NCBI RefSeq assembly: GCF_937871615.1
Contig: NZ_CALMPA010000039.1
Location: forward strand, 78,275 to 142,274
Direction: 5' to 3'
Source: an uncultured Sphingomonas sp.
Lineage (GTDB): Bacteria; Pseudomonadota; Alphaproteobacteria; Sphingomonadales; Sphingomonadaceae
DNA: 64,000 nucleotides
Below, piece by piece: positions 8,879 through 17,314 of this stretch; the stretch's first letter is position 1; each line of letters opens with the position of its first letter. The notes below the pieces were generated by a model. It did not search any database, was not told the DNA's origin, and saw nothing but the letters and a program-made list of their open reading frames with translations. Position numbers and translations under genes: made by a program.

Positions 8879-10235
8879 TCTGGCTTTCATCGGCTTCCTG
8901 GTCGCGCTGCTCGGCATGGGGCTGCGCAAACCGTTCCTGTTCGTGCTCGCCTATGTCTATATCGACATCGTCTCGCCGCAGCGGCTGACCTATATGCTGC
9001 TCAACAGCGTGCCGATCTCGCTGATCGCGGTGGCGCTGGCGGTCGGTGGGTGGCTGCTGTTCGACGACAAGCGCGATTCGCGTTTCGCCCCGCGCCAGGC
9101 GCTGATCCTGCTGCTGATGCTCTATTGCGGCATCACCACGCGCAATGCGGATTTCCCGGTGGAGGCGCTGGATAAATGGGATTGGGTGTGGAAGGCGCTG
9201 GTTTTCGCCGCCTTCCTGCCGCTCACCCTGCGCACGCGGCTCAGGATCGAGGCACTGCTCCTGTTCATGACGCTGTCCGCCGCGTCGATCATCATCGTCG
9301 GCGGGATCAAGACGCTGGCGTCCGGCGGTGGCTATGGCGAACTGAACCTGATGGTCGCCAACAATTCCGGGCTGTACGAGGGCAGCATCATCTCCACCGT
9401 CGCGATCTGCATCGTGCCGGTGGTGCTGTGGCTTTCACGGCATGGCACGTTGTTCGGCACCGGCTGGCGGGTGAAGATGTTCGCTTATGCCCTGATCTTC
9501 GCCTGCCTGCTGATCCCGGTCGGCACCTCGGCACGCACCGGGTTGCTGTGCATCGCGCTGCTTGCGGCGCTGATGCTGCGCGAGGTGAAACGCCCGATGC
9601 TCTATCTCGCCGCGCTGGCGCTCGCCGGGGTGGTGGCGGTGCCGTTCCTGCCATCGGCGTTCAGCGATCGCATGGCGACGATCAAGACCTACAAGGCGGA
9701 TGAATCCGCCTCCACCCGCATCGCCGTGTGGCAATGGACATGGGAATACGCCAAGACCCATCCGTTCGGCGGCGGCTTCGAGGCCTATCGCCAGAACCAG
9801 ATCCGCTACGATACCGTGGCCGTGAAGGGATCGGGCGCATCGACCACCGTGGAGCGCAGCCTGACGGTGGACAAGAGCCGCGCCTATCATTCCAGCTATT
9901 TCGAAATGCTCGGCGAACAGGGGTATCCCGGCCTTGCGCTGTGGCTGACGATCAGCGTGATCGGGCTGATCCGCATGGAGATATTGCGGCGGCGGCATCG
10001 CGAGGGCGAATATGCCTGGGGCGGCGCGCTGGCGGGAGCGCTGCAACACGCGCATCTGATCTATCTGCTCGGCGGCGCATTCGTCGGAATCGCGTTCCAG
10101 CCGTTCATCTACATGCTGCTCGGCGCGCAGATCGGGCTGGATAGCTATCTTGGCCGTCGCCAGCGGGAAAGCGTGTGGCGCCAATCATATCGCGTCCGTG
10201 CGGCGCACGAACCGACCGCCGCCGCCGCCGGATAG
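8871..10235 (+). CDS. Exosortase A-associated O-antigen/O-glycosylation ligase
   Basis: The 454-residue polytopic inner-membrane protein starts RDLAFIGFLVALLGMGLRKP, then FLFVLAYVYIDIVSPQRLTY. This is the hallmark N-terminus of the exosortase A-associated Wzy/WaaL-like ligase family. About ten hydrophobic segments surround a large periplasmic loop containing HPFGGGFEAYRQNQIRY and AYHSSYFEMLGEQGYPGL, the polymerase/ligase-type motif region. Such enzymes transfer or polymerise lipid-linked glycans at the periplasmic face. The GTG at 8871 fits the family start; an in-frame ATG at 8841 would add ten basic residues. It overlaps the small ORF at 8738-8878. Confidence 0.9.
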   Translation: MRDLAFIGFLVALLGMGLRKPFLFVLAYVYIDIVSPQRLTYMLLNSVPISLIAVALAVGGWLLFDDKRDSRFAPRQALILLLMLYCGITTRNADFPVEALDKWDWVWKALVFAAFLPLTLRTRLRIEALLLFMTLSAASIIIVGGIKTLASGGGYGELNLMVANNSGLYEGSIISTVAICIVPVVLWLSRHGTLFGTGWRVKMFAYALIFACLLIPVGTSARTGLLCIALLAALMLREVKRPMLYLAALALAGVVAVPFLPSAFSDRMATIKTYKADESASTRIAVWQWTWEYAKTHPFGGGFEAYRQNQIRYDTVAVKGSGASTTVERSLTVDKSRAYHSSYFEMLGEQGYPGLALWLTISVIGLIRMEILRRRHREGEYAWGGALAGALQHAHLIYLLGGAFVGIAFQPFIYMLLGAQIGLDSYLGRRQRESVWRQSYRVRAAHEPTAAAAG

Positions 10236-10422
10236 GCATCCGCGCACAGCAAAGGATCGACGCGCGCGAGAGAGATTCAGCCGAACGCACGCTGACGGCG
10301 TTTCACAAGGCCTTGCGCGCGCGCTGAAATACACGCCACTTGAGCGATGACGAACGCGGCGTCATTGCGTTCCCGATAACCGGAACGCCAGCCGCCCCGG
10401 CGGCCTGACCAAAGGAATGCAG

Positions 10423-11598
10423 ATGAGCAACAGCAGCAGCGCGGCGAAAGCGCCCCTCCTGCCCCACCGGAACTGGGACGAGCAGTTCCGCGCGCTCTAT
10501 CATTCGAGCGCCGAATGGTTCGCGGACCATTGGGCGCAGATCGCGGTCGCGATCGCGATCGCAACAGTGATCGCCGCGATCCTGATCTGGGCGCGCAGCC
10601 TCGGGCCGAGGCTCGCCAGCCGCAGCCGCAGCGGCAAGGGCTGGCCAGCGGTGTTCGGCCGCGCGATCCAGCGTACCGGCAATCTGTTCATCGCGCTGCT
10701 CGCGGCGAAACTGGTGCTGGGCTATGCCGACGCGCCACGCCCGGTCGCCGGCACGATCAACTTCCTGTTCACCATCGTCGCGGTGTTTCAGGCGGCGAGT
10801 TGGGCGCGCGAGGTGATTATCGGCGCGATCGAACGGCACACGCATTCGGACAATTATTCCGGCGAGGCGCTGATGAGCGCGATGGGCGTGATCCGCGTGC
10901 TGGTGAGCTTCGCGGTGTTCGCGATCGCGCTGATCGTGGTGCTGGACAATCTCGGCGTGAACGTGACCGGGCTGGTCGCCGGGCTGGGCGTGGGCGGCAT
11001 CGCGATCGGCCTTGCCGCGCAGGGCATTTTCGCTGATCTGTTCGCGGCGCTGGCGATCATCTTCGATCGTCCGTTCCGGCGCGGGGATTCGATTTCCTAT
11101 GACACGTCCTCCGGCACAGTGGAGGAGATCGGGCTGAAATCCACCCGCGTGCGCGGCAATGACGGCGAACAGCGAATCATCTCGAACCGCAAATTGCTCG
11201 ACAAGGAAATCCTCAACCTTTCCAAGCGCGATTATCGGCGCAGCAAGTTCGTCCTGCGGCTGGCCTATGAAACCCCGGTGGAAAAGCTCGAACGCTTCCC
11301 CGCGCTGGTGAAGCAGGTGATCGAGGAATGCGGGCTGGTCTATATCCGCTGCGGGTTCATCCAGTTCTCGCCATACAACCTCGATTTCGAAATAGATTTC
11401 GACAGCGAATCCGCCGATTACGCCGCGTTTTTCGAGGCACGCCACAAGGTTGGCATCGCGCTGCTCAGGATGTGCGAGGAACAGGGCATCACCATCCCCT
11501 ATCCCACCCAGTCCAGCGTCGCGCTCGCGCCGGACGGTCAGCGTATCATGCCCTATCCCGATCCGGCACAGGGCGCGGCGGCGCCTTCCGCCGGATAG
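10423..11598 (+). CDS. Mechanosensitive ion channel family protein (MscS type)
   Basis: The 391-residue inner-membrane channel has several N-terminal spans and then the MscS pore helix and beta domain. The pore helix region reads LGVNVTGLVAGLGVGGIAIG followed by LAAQGIFADLFAALAIIFDRPF, with Gly/Ala packing. The beta domain includes RGDSISYDTSSGTVEEIGLKS, then TRVRGNDGEQRIISNRKL. Family members open under membrane tension to release osmolytes. The ATG at 10423 has GGA six bases upstream; the ATG at 10417 abuts the GGA and is less likely. The gene stands alone between the ligase and the MaoC gene. Confidence 0.93.
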   Translation: MSNSSSAAKAPLLPHRNWDEQFRALYHSSAEWFADHWAQIAVAIAIATVIAAILIWARSLGPRLASRSRSGKGWPAVFGRAIQRTGNLFIALLAAKLVLGYADAPRPVAGTINFLFTIVAVFQAASWAREVIIGAIERHTHSDNYSGEALMSAMGVIRVLVSFAVFAIALIVVLDNLGVNVTGLVAGLGVGGIAIGLAAQGIFADLFAALAIIFDRPFRRGDSISYDTSSGTVEEIGLKSTRVRGNDGEQRIISNRKLLDKEILNLSKRDYRRSKFVLRLAYETPVEKLERFPALVKQVIEECGLVYIRCGFIQFSPYNLDFEIDFDSESADYAAFFEARHKVGIALLRMCEEQGITIPYPTQSSVALAPDGQRIMPYPDPAQGAAAPSAG

Positions 11599-11758
11599 CC
11601 GCCCGCCGGCGCATTTTCGAACATCGGGTTCGCGCGGGCCACTGGTGCGGCGTGCATTCTTAAAGCCTGCGGTCGGGAAAGCTTGCGACCCCCCGCGTTC
11701 CACGCCTAGAGGGAGCGAGATCGCGCTTCAGGCGTGAGGTCAAACCAGTGGAGGGTTC

Positions 11759-12208
11759 GTGACGATCGACGAGATGAAAGCCAGCATCGGCAAGGAAACC
11801 GTGTCCGACTGGATCGACGTGTCGCAAGACATGATTGACAAATTCGCCGACGCCACCGGCGACCATCAGTTCATCCATGTCGATCCCGAGCGCGCGAAGC
11901 TGACGCCGTTCGGCACGACGATCGCGCACGGCTTCCTCACGCTGTCGCTGCTGCCGCTGATGTCGGCGAAGAACCCCGACGCACCGAAGCTCGACGGCGT
12001 GAAGATGGGCGTCAACTACGGCGGGAACAAAGTGCGCTTCCTCGCGCCGGTGCCGTCGGGCTCGCGTGTGCGCGGTCGCTCGAAGATCACCGAGTTCGAG
12101 GAAAAGCGCCCCGGCCAGTTCCAATATACCACCGAAACCACGGTGGAGATCGAAGGCTCCGAAAAGCCCGCGATGATCGCCGAATGGATCACGCAGATAT
12201 TCGTCTGA
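11759..12208 (+). CDS. MaoC-like (R)-specific enoyl-CoA hydratase/dehydratase
   Basis: The 149-residue hot-dog protein carries the hydratase-2 signature: DATGDHQFIHVDPERA with the catalytic Asp/His pair, followed by FGTTIAHGFLTLSLLPLM. It probably hydrates trans-2-enoyl-CoA. The start is GTG at 11759, with GAGG seven bases upstream. It precedes a thiolase by 63 bases on the same strand, and the two may act together in acyl-CoA turnover. The substrate chain length cannot be read from the sequence. Confidence 0.92.
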   Translation: MTIDEMKASIGKETVSDWIDVSQDMIDKFADATGDHQFIHVDPERAKLTPFGTTIAHGFLTLSLLPLMSAKNPDAPKLDGVKMGVNYGGNKVRFLAPVPSGSRVRGRSKITEFEEKRPGQFQYTTETTVEIEGSEKPAMIAEWITQIFV

Positions 12209-12271
12209 CCCTTGCGGCCAGCGATTGATTTTCCCTCCCCCGGAAAGTCCATGTTTCAGGAGAAATAAGCC

Positions 12272-13450
12272 ATGCGTTCCGCCGTCATCGTTTCCACCGC
12301 CCGCACCCCGATCGGCCGCGCCTATCGCGGGGCGTTCAACAACACTTTGTCGCCGACGCTCGCCGGCCATGCGATCCGCGCCGCGGTGGAGCGCGCCGGG
12401 ATCGACGGCGCCGAAGTGCAGGACGTGGTGCTTGGCGCAGCACTCCAGCAGGGCGCGCAGGCGACCAATATCGCGCGCACCGCGCTGCTGCGCGGCGGGC
12501 TTCCGGTGTCGGTATCGGGCATGTCGCTCGATCGTCAGTGCGCCTCGGGGCTGATGGCGATCGCCACCGCCGCGAAGGAAATCATCGTCGACAACATGGA
12601 TGTCGCGATCGGCGGCGGCGTCGAATCGATCAGCATCGTCCAGACCCCGCAGATGCGCGTGCAGCCCGATCCCGAACTGATCGCGATGCACAAGGACATC
12701 TATATGCCGATGCTGCAAACCGCCGAGGTGGTCGCCAAGCGTTACGGCATCAGCCGCGATGCGCAGGACGAATATGGCTTCCAGTCGCAGCAGCGCACCG
12801 CCGCCGCGCAGGCCGCCGGCAAGTTCGATGCGGAGATCGTTCCCGTCACCGCGAACATGGCGATCGTGAACAAGGAGACGAAGGAAGTCTCCTATAAGGA
12901 AGTAACCCTCGCCAAGGATGAGGGCAACCGCCCGGAAACCACGCTGGAGGGGCTGAAGGCGCTCACCCCGGTGCTCGGCCCCGATCTCAACATCACCGCC
13001 GGCAACGCCTCGCAGCTTTCCGATGGCGCATCGGCCAGCGTGCTGATGGAGGAAAAGCTCGCCGAGAAGCGCGGGCTCACCCCGCTTGGCCGCTATGTCG
13101 GCATGGCGGTGGCGGGCACCGAGCCGGACGAGATGGGCATCGGCCCGGTCTTCGCGATCCCCAAGCTGCTTGAGCGCTACAACCTCAAGATGAGCGACAT
13201 CGGCCTGTGGGAACTGAACGAGGCGTTCGCGGTGCAGGTGCTCTATTGCCGCGACAAGCTGGGCATCCCCAATGAATTGCTCAACGTCAACGGCGGCGCG
13301 ATCTCGATCGGCCACCCTTATGGCATGTCCGGCGCGCGGATGACCGGCCACGCGCTGATCGAGGGCAAGCGGCGCGGCGCGAAATATGTCGTCGTCACGA
13401 TGTGCGTCGGCGGCGGCATGGGCGCGGCGGGGCTGTTCGAGGTTCTGTAA
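12272..13450 (+). CDS. Acetyl-CoA C-acyltransferase (thiolase)
   Basis: The 392-residue thiolase has the acylated cysteine C90 in LDRQCASGL, the histidine motif [18 protein letters not shown], and the C-terminal cysteine in [17 protein letters not shown]. The family cleaves 3-ketoacyl-CoA, or in reverse condenses acetyl-CoA. RBS AGGAG lies before the ATG. It follows the MaoC hydratase and is distinct from the second thiolase at 35169. A large repeat hairpin follows the stop. Confidence 0.95.
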   Translation: MRSAVIVSTARTPIGRAYRGAFNNTLSPTLAGHAIRAAVERAGIDGAEVQDVVLGAALQQGAQATNIARTALLRGGLPVSVSGMSLDRQCASGLMAIATAAKEIIVDNMDVAIGGGVESISIVQTPQMRVQPDPELIAMHKDIYMPMLQTAEVVAKRYGISRDAQDEYGFQSQQRTAAAQAAGKFDAEIVPVTANMAIVNKETKEVSYKEVTLAKDEGNRPETTLEGLKALTPVLGPDLNITAGNASQLSDGASASVLMEEKLAEKRGLTPLGRYVGMAVAGTEPDEMGIGPVFAIPKLLERYNLKMSDIGLWELNEAFAVQVLYCRDKLGIPNELLNVNGGAISIGHPYGMSGARMTGHALIEGKRRGAKYVVVTMCVGGGMGAAGLFEVL

Positions 13451-13470
13451 GGCTATTCGGCAATCTCTCC

Positions 13471-13551
13471 CCGTTCACCCTGCGTCTGTCGAAGCCCTGC
13501 CCTTTCTTCATTGGAAGAAGGCCAACCCTTCGACAGGCTCAGGGCGAACGG
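13471..13551. repeat. Sphingomonad-type palindromic repeat
   Basis: The left arm (13471-13494) begins CCGTTCACCCTG and ends GTCGAAG. The right arm (13528-13551) begins CTTCGACAGGCTCAGG and ends GCGAACGG. The arms are near-perfect inverted copies. An inner stem (CCTTTCTTC against GAAGAAGG) gives a long hairpin of about 80 bases. CCGTTCGCCCTGAGCCTGTCGAAG-like elements are dispersed in many sphingomonad genomes. It sits just after the thiolase stop, where it may also end transcription. This is the only full copy I see in the window. Confidence 0.8.
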
Positions 13552-13656
13552 AGGCGGGAAACCATGCACCGAAGCCCCGGCCCCACCACGGGCCGGGGTT
13601 TTTCGCATGTTCGCCCCCTGTTCTCCCGCCGTGATTTTCGTGGCAAGGTGCCGCGC

Positions 13657-14736
13657 GTGTCGGACGCCCTTCCCCCGCGCAAGATCATCCATATCGACAT
13701 GGACGCCTTCTACGCGTCGGTCGAACAGCGCGACGATCCCGCGCTGCGCGGCCGCCCGGTGGCGGTGGGCAGCGCGCAGGCGCGCGGCGTGGTGGCCGCG
13801 GCAAGCTATGAAGCGCGCGTATTCGGGGTGCGTTCGGCACTACCCTCGGCAACCGCATTGCGGCGTTGCCCGGAGCTGGTGTTCGTTCGCCCGCGCTTCG
13901 ATGTCTATCGCGCGATCAGCCAGCAGATCCGCGCGATCTTCGCCGATTATACCGCGCTGATCGAGCCGCTCGCGCTCGACGAGGCGTATCTCGACGTGAC
14001 GGAGGACCGGCGCGGGCTGGGATCGGCACGCGCCATCGCGCAGGAAATCCGCGCCCGCATCCGCGCCGAAACCGGGCTGACCGCGTCCGCCGGGGTGAGC
14101 TACAACAAGTTCATCGCCAAGCTCGCGTCGGATCAGAACAAGCCCGATGGGCTGTGCGTTATCCCGCCCGCGAAAGGCCCGGCATTCGTCGCCGCGCTCC
14201 CCGTATCGCGCTTCCACGGCGTCGGGCCGGTCACCGCGCGGCGGATGGCGGCGCTTGGGATCGAGACCGGCGAGGATCTGCGCGGGCAGAGCCGCGAGTT
14301 CCTCCGCGCGCATTTCGGCAGCCACGCCGACTATCTTTATGGCGCGGCGCGCGGAATCGACGAGCGCCCGGTGCGCGCCGACCGCCCGACCAGATCAATC
14401 GGCGCTGAGCGAACCTATGGGCACAACCTGATCGACACGGATGAAATCATCGCCGCGCTCGATTACGTCGCGGAAAGCGCGTGGGAGCGCGTCGCGCGCA
14501 GCGGCGAGCGCGGCCGCACCGTGACCCTGAAGTTCCGCCGCGCGGATTTCCGCACCTTCACCCGCGCGCGCTCGCTAACCGATCCGGTGGCGGACAAGAC
14601 GCAATTCGCCGCGATCGGCCAGGCACTGCTTCTCCGCGAACTGCCGGTTGCAGGCGGCATCCGCCTGCTCGGCCTGACGCTATCGAACATCCTCGATGCA
14701 AGCGAAGCGGCGCAGCCCGCCTTACCGCTCGCCTGA
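13657..14736 (+). CDS. dinB: DNA polymerase IV (Y-family translesion polymerase)
   Basis: The 359-residue polymerase has the Y-family palm motifs IIHIDMDAFYASVEQRDDP (first acidic residues) and LDEAYLDVTE (catalytic acid pair). ASAGVSYNKFIAKLASDQNKP, the helix-hairpin-helix thumb FHGVGPVTARRM, and the little-finger domain follow. It extends mismatched or damaged primers with low fidelity. The GTG at 13657 has AAGGTG upstream and gives the usual N-terminus; the reading frame stays open 85 codons further up through the repeat, which is not coding. I see no GAAC-N7-GAAC LexA box upstream. Confidence 0.96.
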   Translation: MSDALPPRKIIHIDMDAFYASVEQRDDPALRGRPVAVGSAQARGVVAAASYEARVFGVRSALPSATALRRCPELVFVRPRFDVYRAISQQIRAIFADYTALIEPLALDEAYLDVTEDRRGLGSARAIAQEIRARIRAETGLTASAGVSYNKFIAKLASDQNKPDGLCVIPPAKGPAFVAALPVSRFHGVGPVTARRMAALGIETGEDLRGQSREFLRAHFGSHADYLYGAARGIDERPVRADRPTRSIGAERTYGHNLIDTDEIIAALDYVAESAWERVARSGERGRTVTLKFRRADFRTFTRARSLTDPVADKTQFAAIGQALLLRELPVAGGIRLLGLTLSNILDASEAAQPALPLA

Positions 14737-14741
14737 GCGCG

Positions 14742-15635
14742 TCAACCGCGACCGAGCGCCTGCTCGCCGAGCAGGATCGCGCCGAGCGGCCCCGCATCGT
14801 CCCCCAGCGCGGCGGGGACGACGAACGTGTCCACCTCCGCAATCTCGGGCAAAGCGATATAGCCATTGAGTGAGCGATACAGCTCTGCGCGGATCAGCGG
14901 AAACAGAAACGGGTTGCCAGTAATCACCCCGCCACCCATCACGATCCGGCGCGGCACGCCGGTCATCACCAGCACGTGAAGCAATTGCGCCAGCGTATGC
15001 GCCACCGATCGCCATTCGGGATGATCGTGCGGCACCGCCTGCCCCGCGATCCCCGTCCGCGCGGCGATCGCGGGGCCGGATGCCAGCCCCTCGATGCAGG
15101 CGCCGTGAAACGGGCAGGCGCCGCGCCAGTCGTCCCCCGTCATCCGCGCCGGGCGGACGTGCCCAAGCTCGCCGTGCGTCAGCCCGTCGACCGCTGATCC
15201 TCGAGCGATCAGCCCCACGCCGATCCCCGTCCCCACCGTGACATAGGCAAGGTCCGCCAGCCCCTGCCCCGCCCCCCAGCGCGCCTCGGCCAGCGCCGCG
15301 CCGATCACATCGGTGTGGAAACCCACCGGCACATTGTAACGCGCGCGCAGCCGCTTCGCGATATCGGTGTGGGACCAATGCGGCTTGGTGGTGACGGTGA
15401 TGCTGCCGTAATCCGCCGAATGGCGATTGATCGAAATCGGGCCGAAACTCGCGATGCCAAGCGCGGCGAAGCCCTGCCAGCCGTCAATCACCGCCTCCAG
15501 CGCGGGAAGCGTTTCCTCCGGCCGCGTCGTCGGCACGCGGATGCGCGCCACTATCTCATCCGGCCCGCGCGCGAGGATCGCGATACATTTGGTGCCGCCC
15601 AGTTCGATGCCCGCGATCAGCGGCGCTTGCGGCAT
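14742..15635 (-). CDS. ROK family fructokinase/mannokinase-like sugar kinase
   Basis: The 297-residue kinase opens with the ATP-binding IAGIELGGTKCIAIL and has the ROK segment VGTGIGVGLIARG. The HGELGHVRP and CPFHGACIEGLASGPAI motifs provide the His/Cys zinc site of ROK fructokinases and mannokinases. It probably phosphorylates fructose, possibly mannose, with ATP in the cytosol. ATG 15635 leaves a 1-base gap after the MarR stop, so the two genes form one transcription unit. The longer frame upstream overlaps the MarR gene and is not coding. Substrate choice is inferred from the family. Confidence 0.92.
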   Translation of the reverse strand: MPQAPLIAGIELGGTKCIAILARGPDEIVARIRVPTTRPEETLPALEAVIDGWQGFAALGIASFGPISINRHSADYGSITVTTKPHWSHTDIAKRLRARYNVPVGFHTDVIGAALAEARWGAGQGLADLAYVTVGTGIGVGLIARGSAVDGLTHGELGHVRPARMTGDDWRGACPFHGACIEGLASGPAIAARTGIAGQAVPHDHPEWRSVAHTLAQLLHVLVMTGVPRRIVMGGGVITGNPFLFPLIRAELYRSLNGYIALPEIAEVDTFVVPAALGDDAGPLGAILLGEQALGRG

Positions 15636-15636
15636 C

Positions 15637-16080
15637 TCATTCGGTCTCCAGCACCGCGGCGTCGATGCGCCGCAGCAGCGCCATGAACCCCTCCAGTTCA
15701 GCGGGCGCGAAACTTGCGAAGATGCGCCGCTCCAGCTCAAGCGCCTTGGGCGCGACCAGCGCATAAAGCTCGCGCCCCGACGCGGTGAGCGACAAGAGGT
15801 GCGAACGCTTGTCGGTCGCGTTCGGCGCGCGCGCCAGCAGCCCGCGATCGACCAACGCGATCGCGGCGCGGCTGACGGTCACCTTGTCCATCCGTGTGCG
15901 CTCGCCGATTTCGGCCTGATTGATCGCGTCCCACTCGGCGATCACGGCCACCAGCCGCCATTCGGGGATGCTGAGCCCGAACATCGATTCATAAGCGCGC
16001 GCGATGCGGTCGCTCACCAGATTCGAGGTGATCGAAAGGCGATACGGCAGGAACCTATCCAGCTGAAGGCGATTGGTCAT
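15637..16080 (-). CDS. MarR family transcriptional regulator
   Basis: The 147-residue winged-helix regulator has EWRLVAVIAEWDAINQAEIG, a recognition helix around MDKVTVSRAAIALVDRGLLA, and the wing ATDKRSHLLSLTASG. Such proteins are usually dimeric repressors relieved by small aromatic ligands. It is divergent from hppD, 80 bases away, and a TGGT...CAATTG...ACCA palindrome overlaps the hppD promoter. This suggests local control of tyrosine catabolism. The start at 16080 (MTNRLQL) is chosen by similarity; in-frame ATGs lie 3 and 18 codons upstream. Confidence 0.9.
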   Translation of the reverse strand: MTNRLQLDRFLPYRLSITSNLVSDRIARAYESMFGLSIPEWRLVAVIAEWDAINQAEIGERTRMDKVTVSRAAIALVDRGLLARAPNATDKRSHLLSLTASGRELYALVAPKALELERRIFASFAPAELEGFMALLRRIDAAVLETE

Positions 16081-16097
16081 CCAGGGCATCGTAGCAT

Positions 16098-16143
16098 TTG
16101 ACACGACAGGCTCAACACACGATACTGGTTTCAATTGTTACCA
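16098..16143 (+). promoter_or_regulatory. hppD promoter with overlapping palindromic operator
   Basis: TTGACA at 16098-16103 and GATACT at 16121-16126 are spaced by exactly 17 bases and face hppD. A palindrome, TGGTTTCAATTGTTACCA at 16126-16143, covers the end of the -10 and the expected start site. Its outer TGGT/ACCA and central CAATTG are symmetric. This is a natural site for repression by the divergent MarR protein. The promoter and operator are read by eye. Confidence 0.65.
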
Positions 16144-16160
16144 TTTATGGAAGATTCGCC

Positions 16161-17195
16161 ATGACTGCCGACAACCCCCTTGGCCTGAACGGGTTCGAGT
16201 TCGTCGAGTTCACCTCGCCCGATCCAGCGGCGATGGGCCGGCAATTCGAACAACTCGGCTTCACCGCGACGCATCGTCACCCGACCAAGAACATCACGCG
16301 TTACAAGCAGGGCCGCATCAACCTGATGCTCAACCGCGACGAGGCCGGGCGCGTCGCGGCGTTCCGGGGCGAGCACGGCCCCTCCGCCAGCGCGATGGCG
16401 TTCCGCGTCGCCGATCCGGCAGCGGCGATGAAATGGGCGCTGGCGCATGGCGCCAAGCCGACCGATGAGGACGATACGGTGATCCAGGGGATCGGCGGCA
16501 GCTACCTCTATTTCATCAAGGACGGCACCGATCTTTATGCCGACTGGGCGGAAATGCCCGGCTGGCGCGAGGCGGAGGCGAAGAACAATGTCGGGCTCGA
16601 TCTGCTGGACCATCTCACGCACAATGTCCGCCGCGGGCAGATGCGGGTGTGGAGCGAGTTCTACCGCACGCTTTTCGCGTTCGAGGAGCAGAAGTATTTC
16701 GATATCAAAGGCCAGGCGACGGGCCTGTTCAGCCAGGCGATGATCGCGCCGGACAAGGCGATCCGCATCCCCTTGAACGAAAGCCAGGACGACAAGTCGC
16801 AGATCGAGGAATTCATCCGCGAATATCATGGCGAGGGCATCCAGCACCTCGCGCTGACCACCCCTGATATCTACGATACGGTGGAGCGGCTGCGCGCGCG
16901 CGGCGTGAAGCTTCAGGACACGATCGAGACCTATTACGAACTGGTCGACAAGCGCGTCCCCGGCCATGGCGAGGATCTTGCGCGACTCAGGAAAAATCGC
17001 ATCCTGATCGACGGCAATGTCGGCGATGAGGGCATCCTGCTCCAGATTTTCACCGAGAATATGTTCGGCCCGATCTTCTTCGAGATCATCCAGCGCAAGG
17101 GCAACGAAGGCTTCGGCAACGGCAATTTCCAGGCGCTGTTCGAAAGCATCGAGTTGGATCAGATTCGTCGAGGCGTCATCAAGGTCGATGCCTAA
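16161..17195 (+). CDS. hppD: 4-hydroxyphenylpyruvate dioxygenase
   Basis: The 344-residue enzyme converts 4-hydroxyphenylpyruvate to homogentisate, the second step of tyrosine breakdown. It has two vicinal-oxygen-chelate domains. The iron ligands are visible as the His in LLDHLTHNV, the His in [13 protein letters not shown], and the Glu in [13 protein letters not shown]. The start at 16161 is set by the usual N-terminus ([13 protein letters not shown]) and by GGAAGA upstream; the frame is open 21 codons earlier, through the promoter. It is the first gene of an hppD-hmgA-Rieske run. Confidence 0.97.
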   Translation: MTADNPLGLNGFEFVEFTSPDPAAMGRQFEQLGFTATHRHPTKNITRYKQGRINLMLNRDEAGRVAAFRGEHGPSASAMAFRVADPAAAMKWALAHGAKPTDEDDTVIQGIGGSYLYFIKDGTDLYADWAEMPGWREAEAKNNVGLDLLDHLTHNVRRGQMRVWSEFYRTLFAFEEQKYFDIKGQATGLFSQAMIAPDKAIRIPLNESQDDKSQIEEFIREYHGEGIQHLALTTPDIYDTVERLRARGVKLQDTIETYYELVDKRVPGHGEDLARLRKNRILIDGNVGDEGILLQIFTENMFGPIFFEIIQRKGNEGFGNGNFQALFESIELDQIRRGVIKVDA

Positions 17196-17314
17196 GCATC
17201 GACCGGATGCGAGCGCGAAGGCGCTCGGCCTCGACCGGCCGGCACGGCAAGCCGGGCTTCGGGCACGGCTTTGCCGGGTCCGACGCCCGGCGGGTTGCGA
17301 AGGAAAGCAATAGG

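Noticed and set aside
10382-10412. GGAAC upstream of the MscS gene as a possible EcfG promoter
   Set aside because: No CGTT occurs at 16-19 bases downstream.
11660-13351. 563-codon minus-strand frame opposite the MaoC and thiolase genes
   Set aside because: It spans two genes and their gap on the other strand and has shadow composition; MaoC and thiolase motifs settle the strand.
13402-13656. 85-codon upstream extension of dinB
   Set aside because: It runs through the end of the thiolase gene and the palindromic repeat. The GTG at 13657 with AAGGTG gives the family N-terminus.
16105-16114. GACAGGCTCA near hppD, resembling part of the palindromic repeat
   Set aside because: Only ten bases match and no second arm is present; it looks coincidental.
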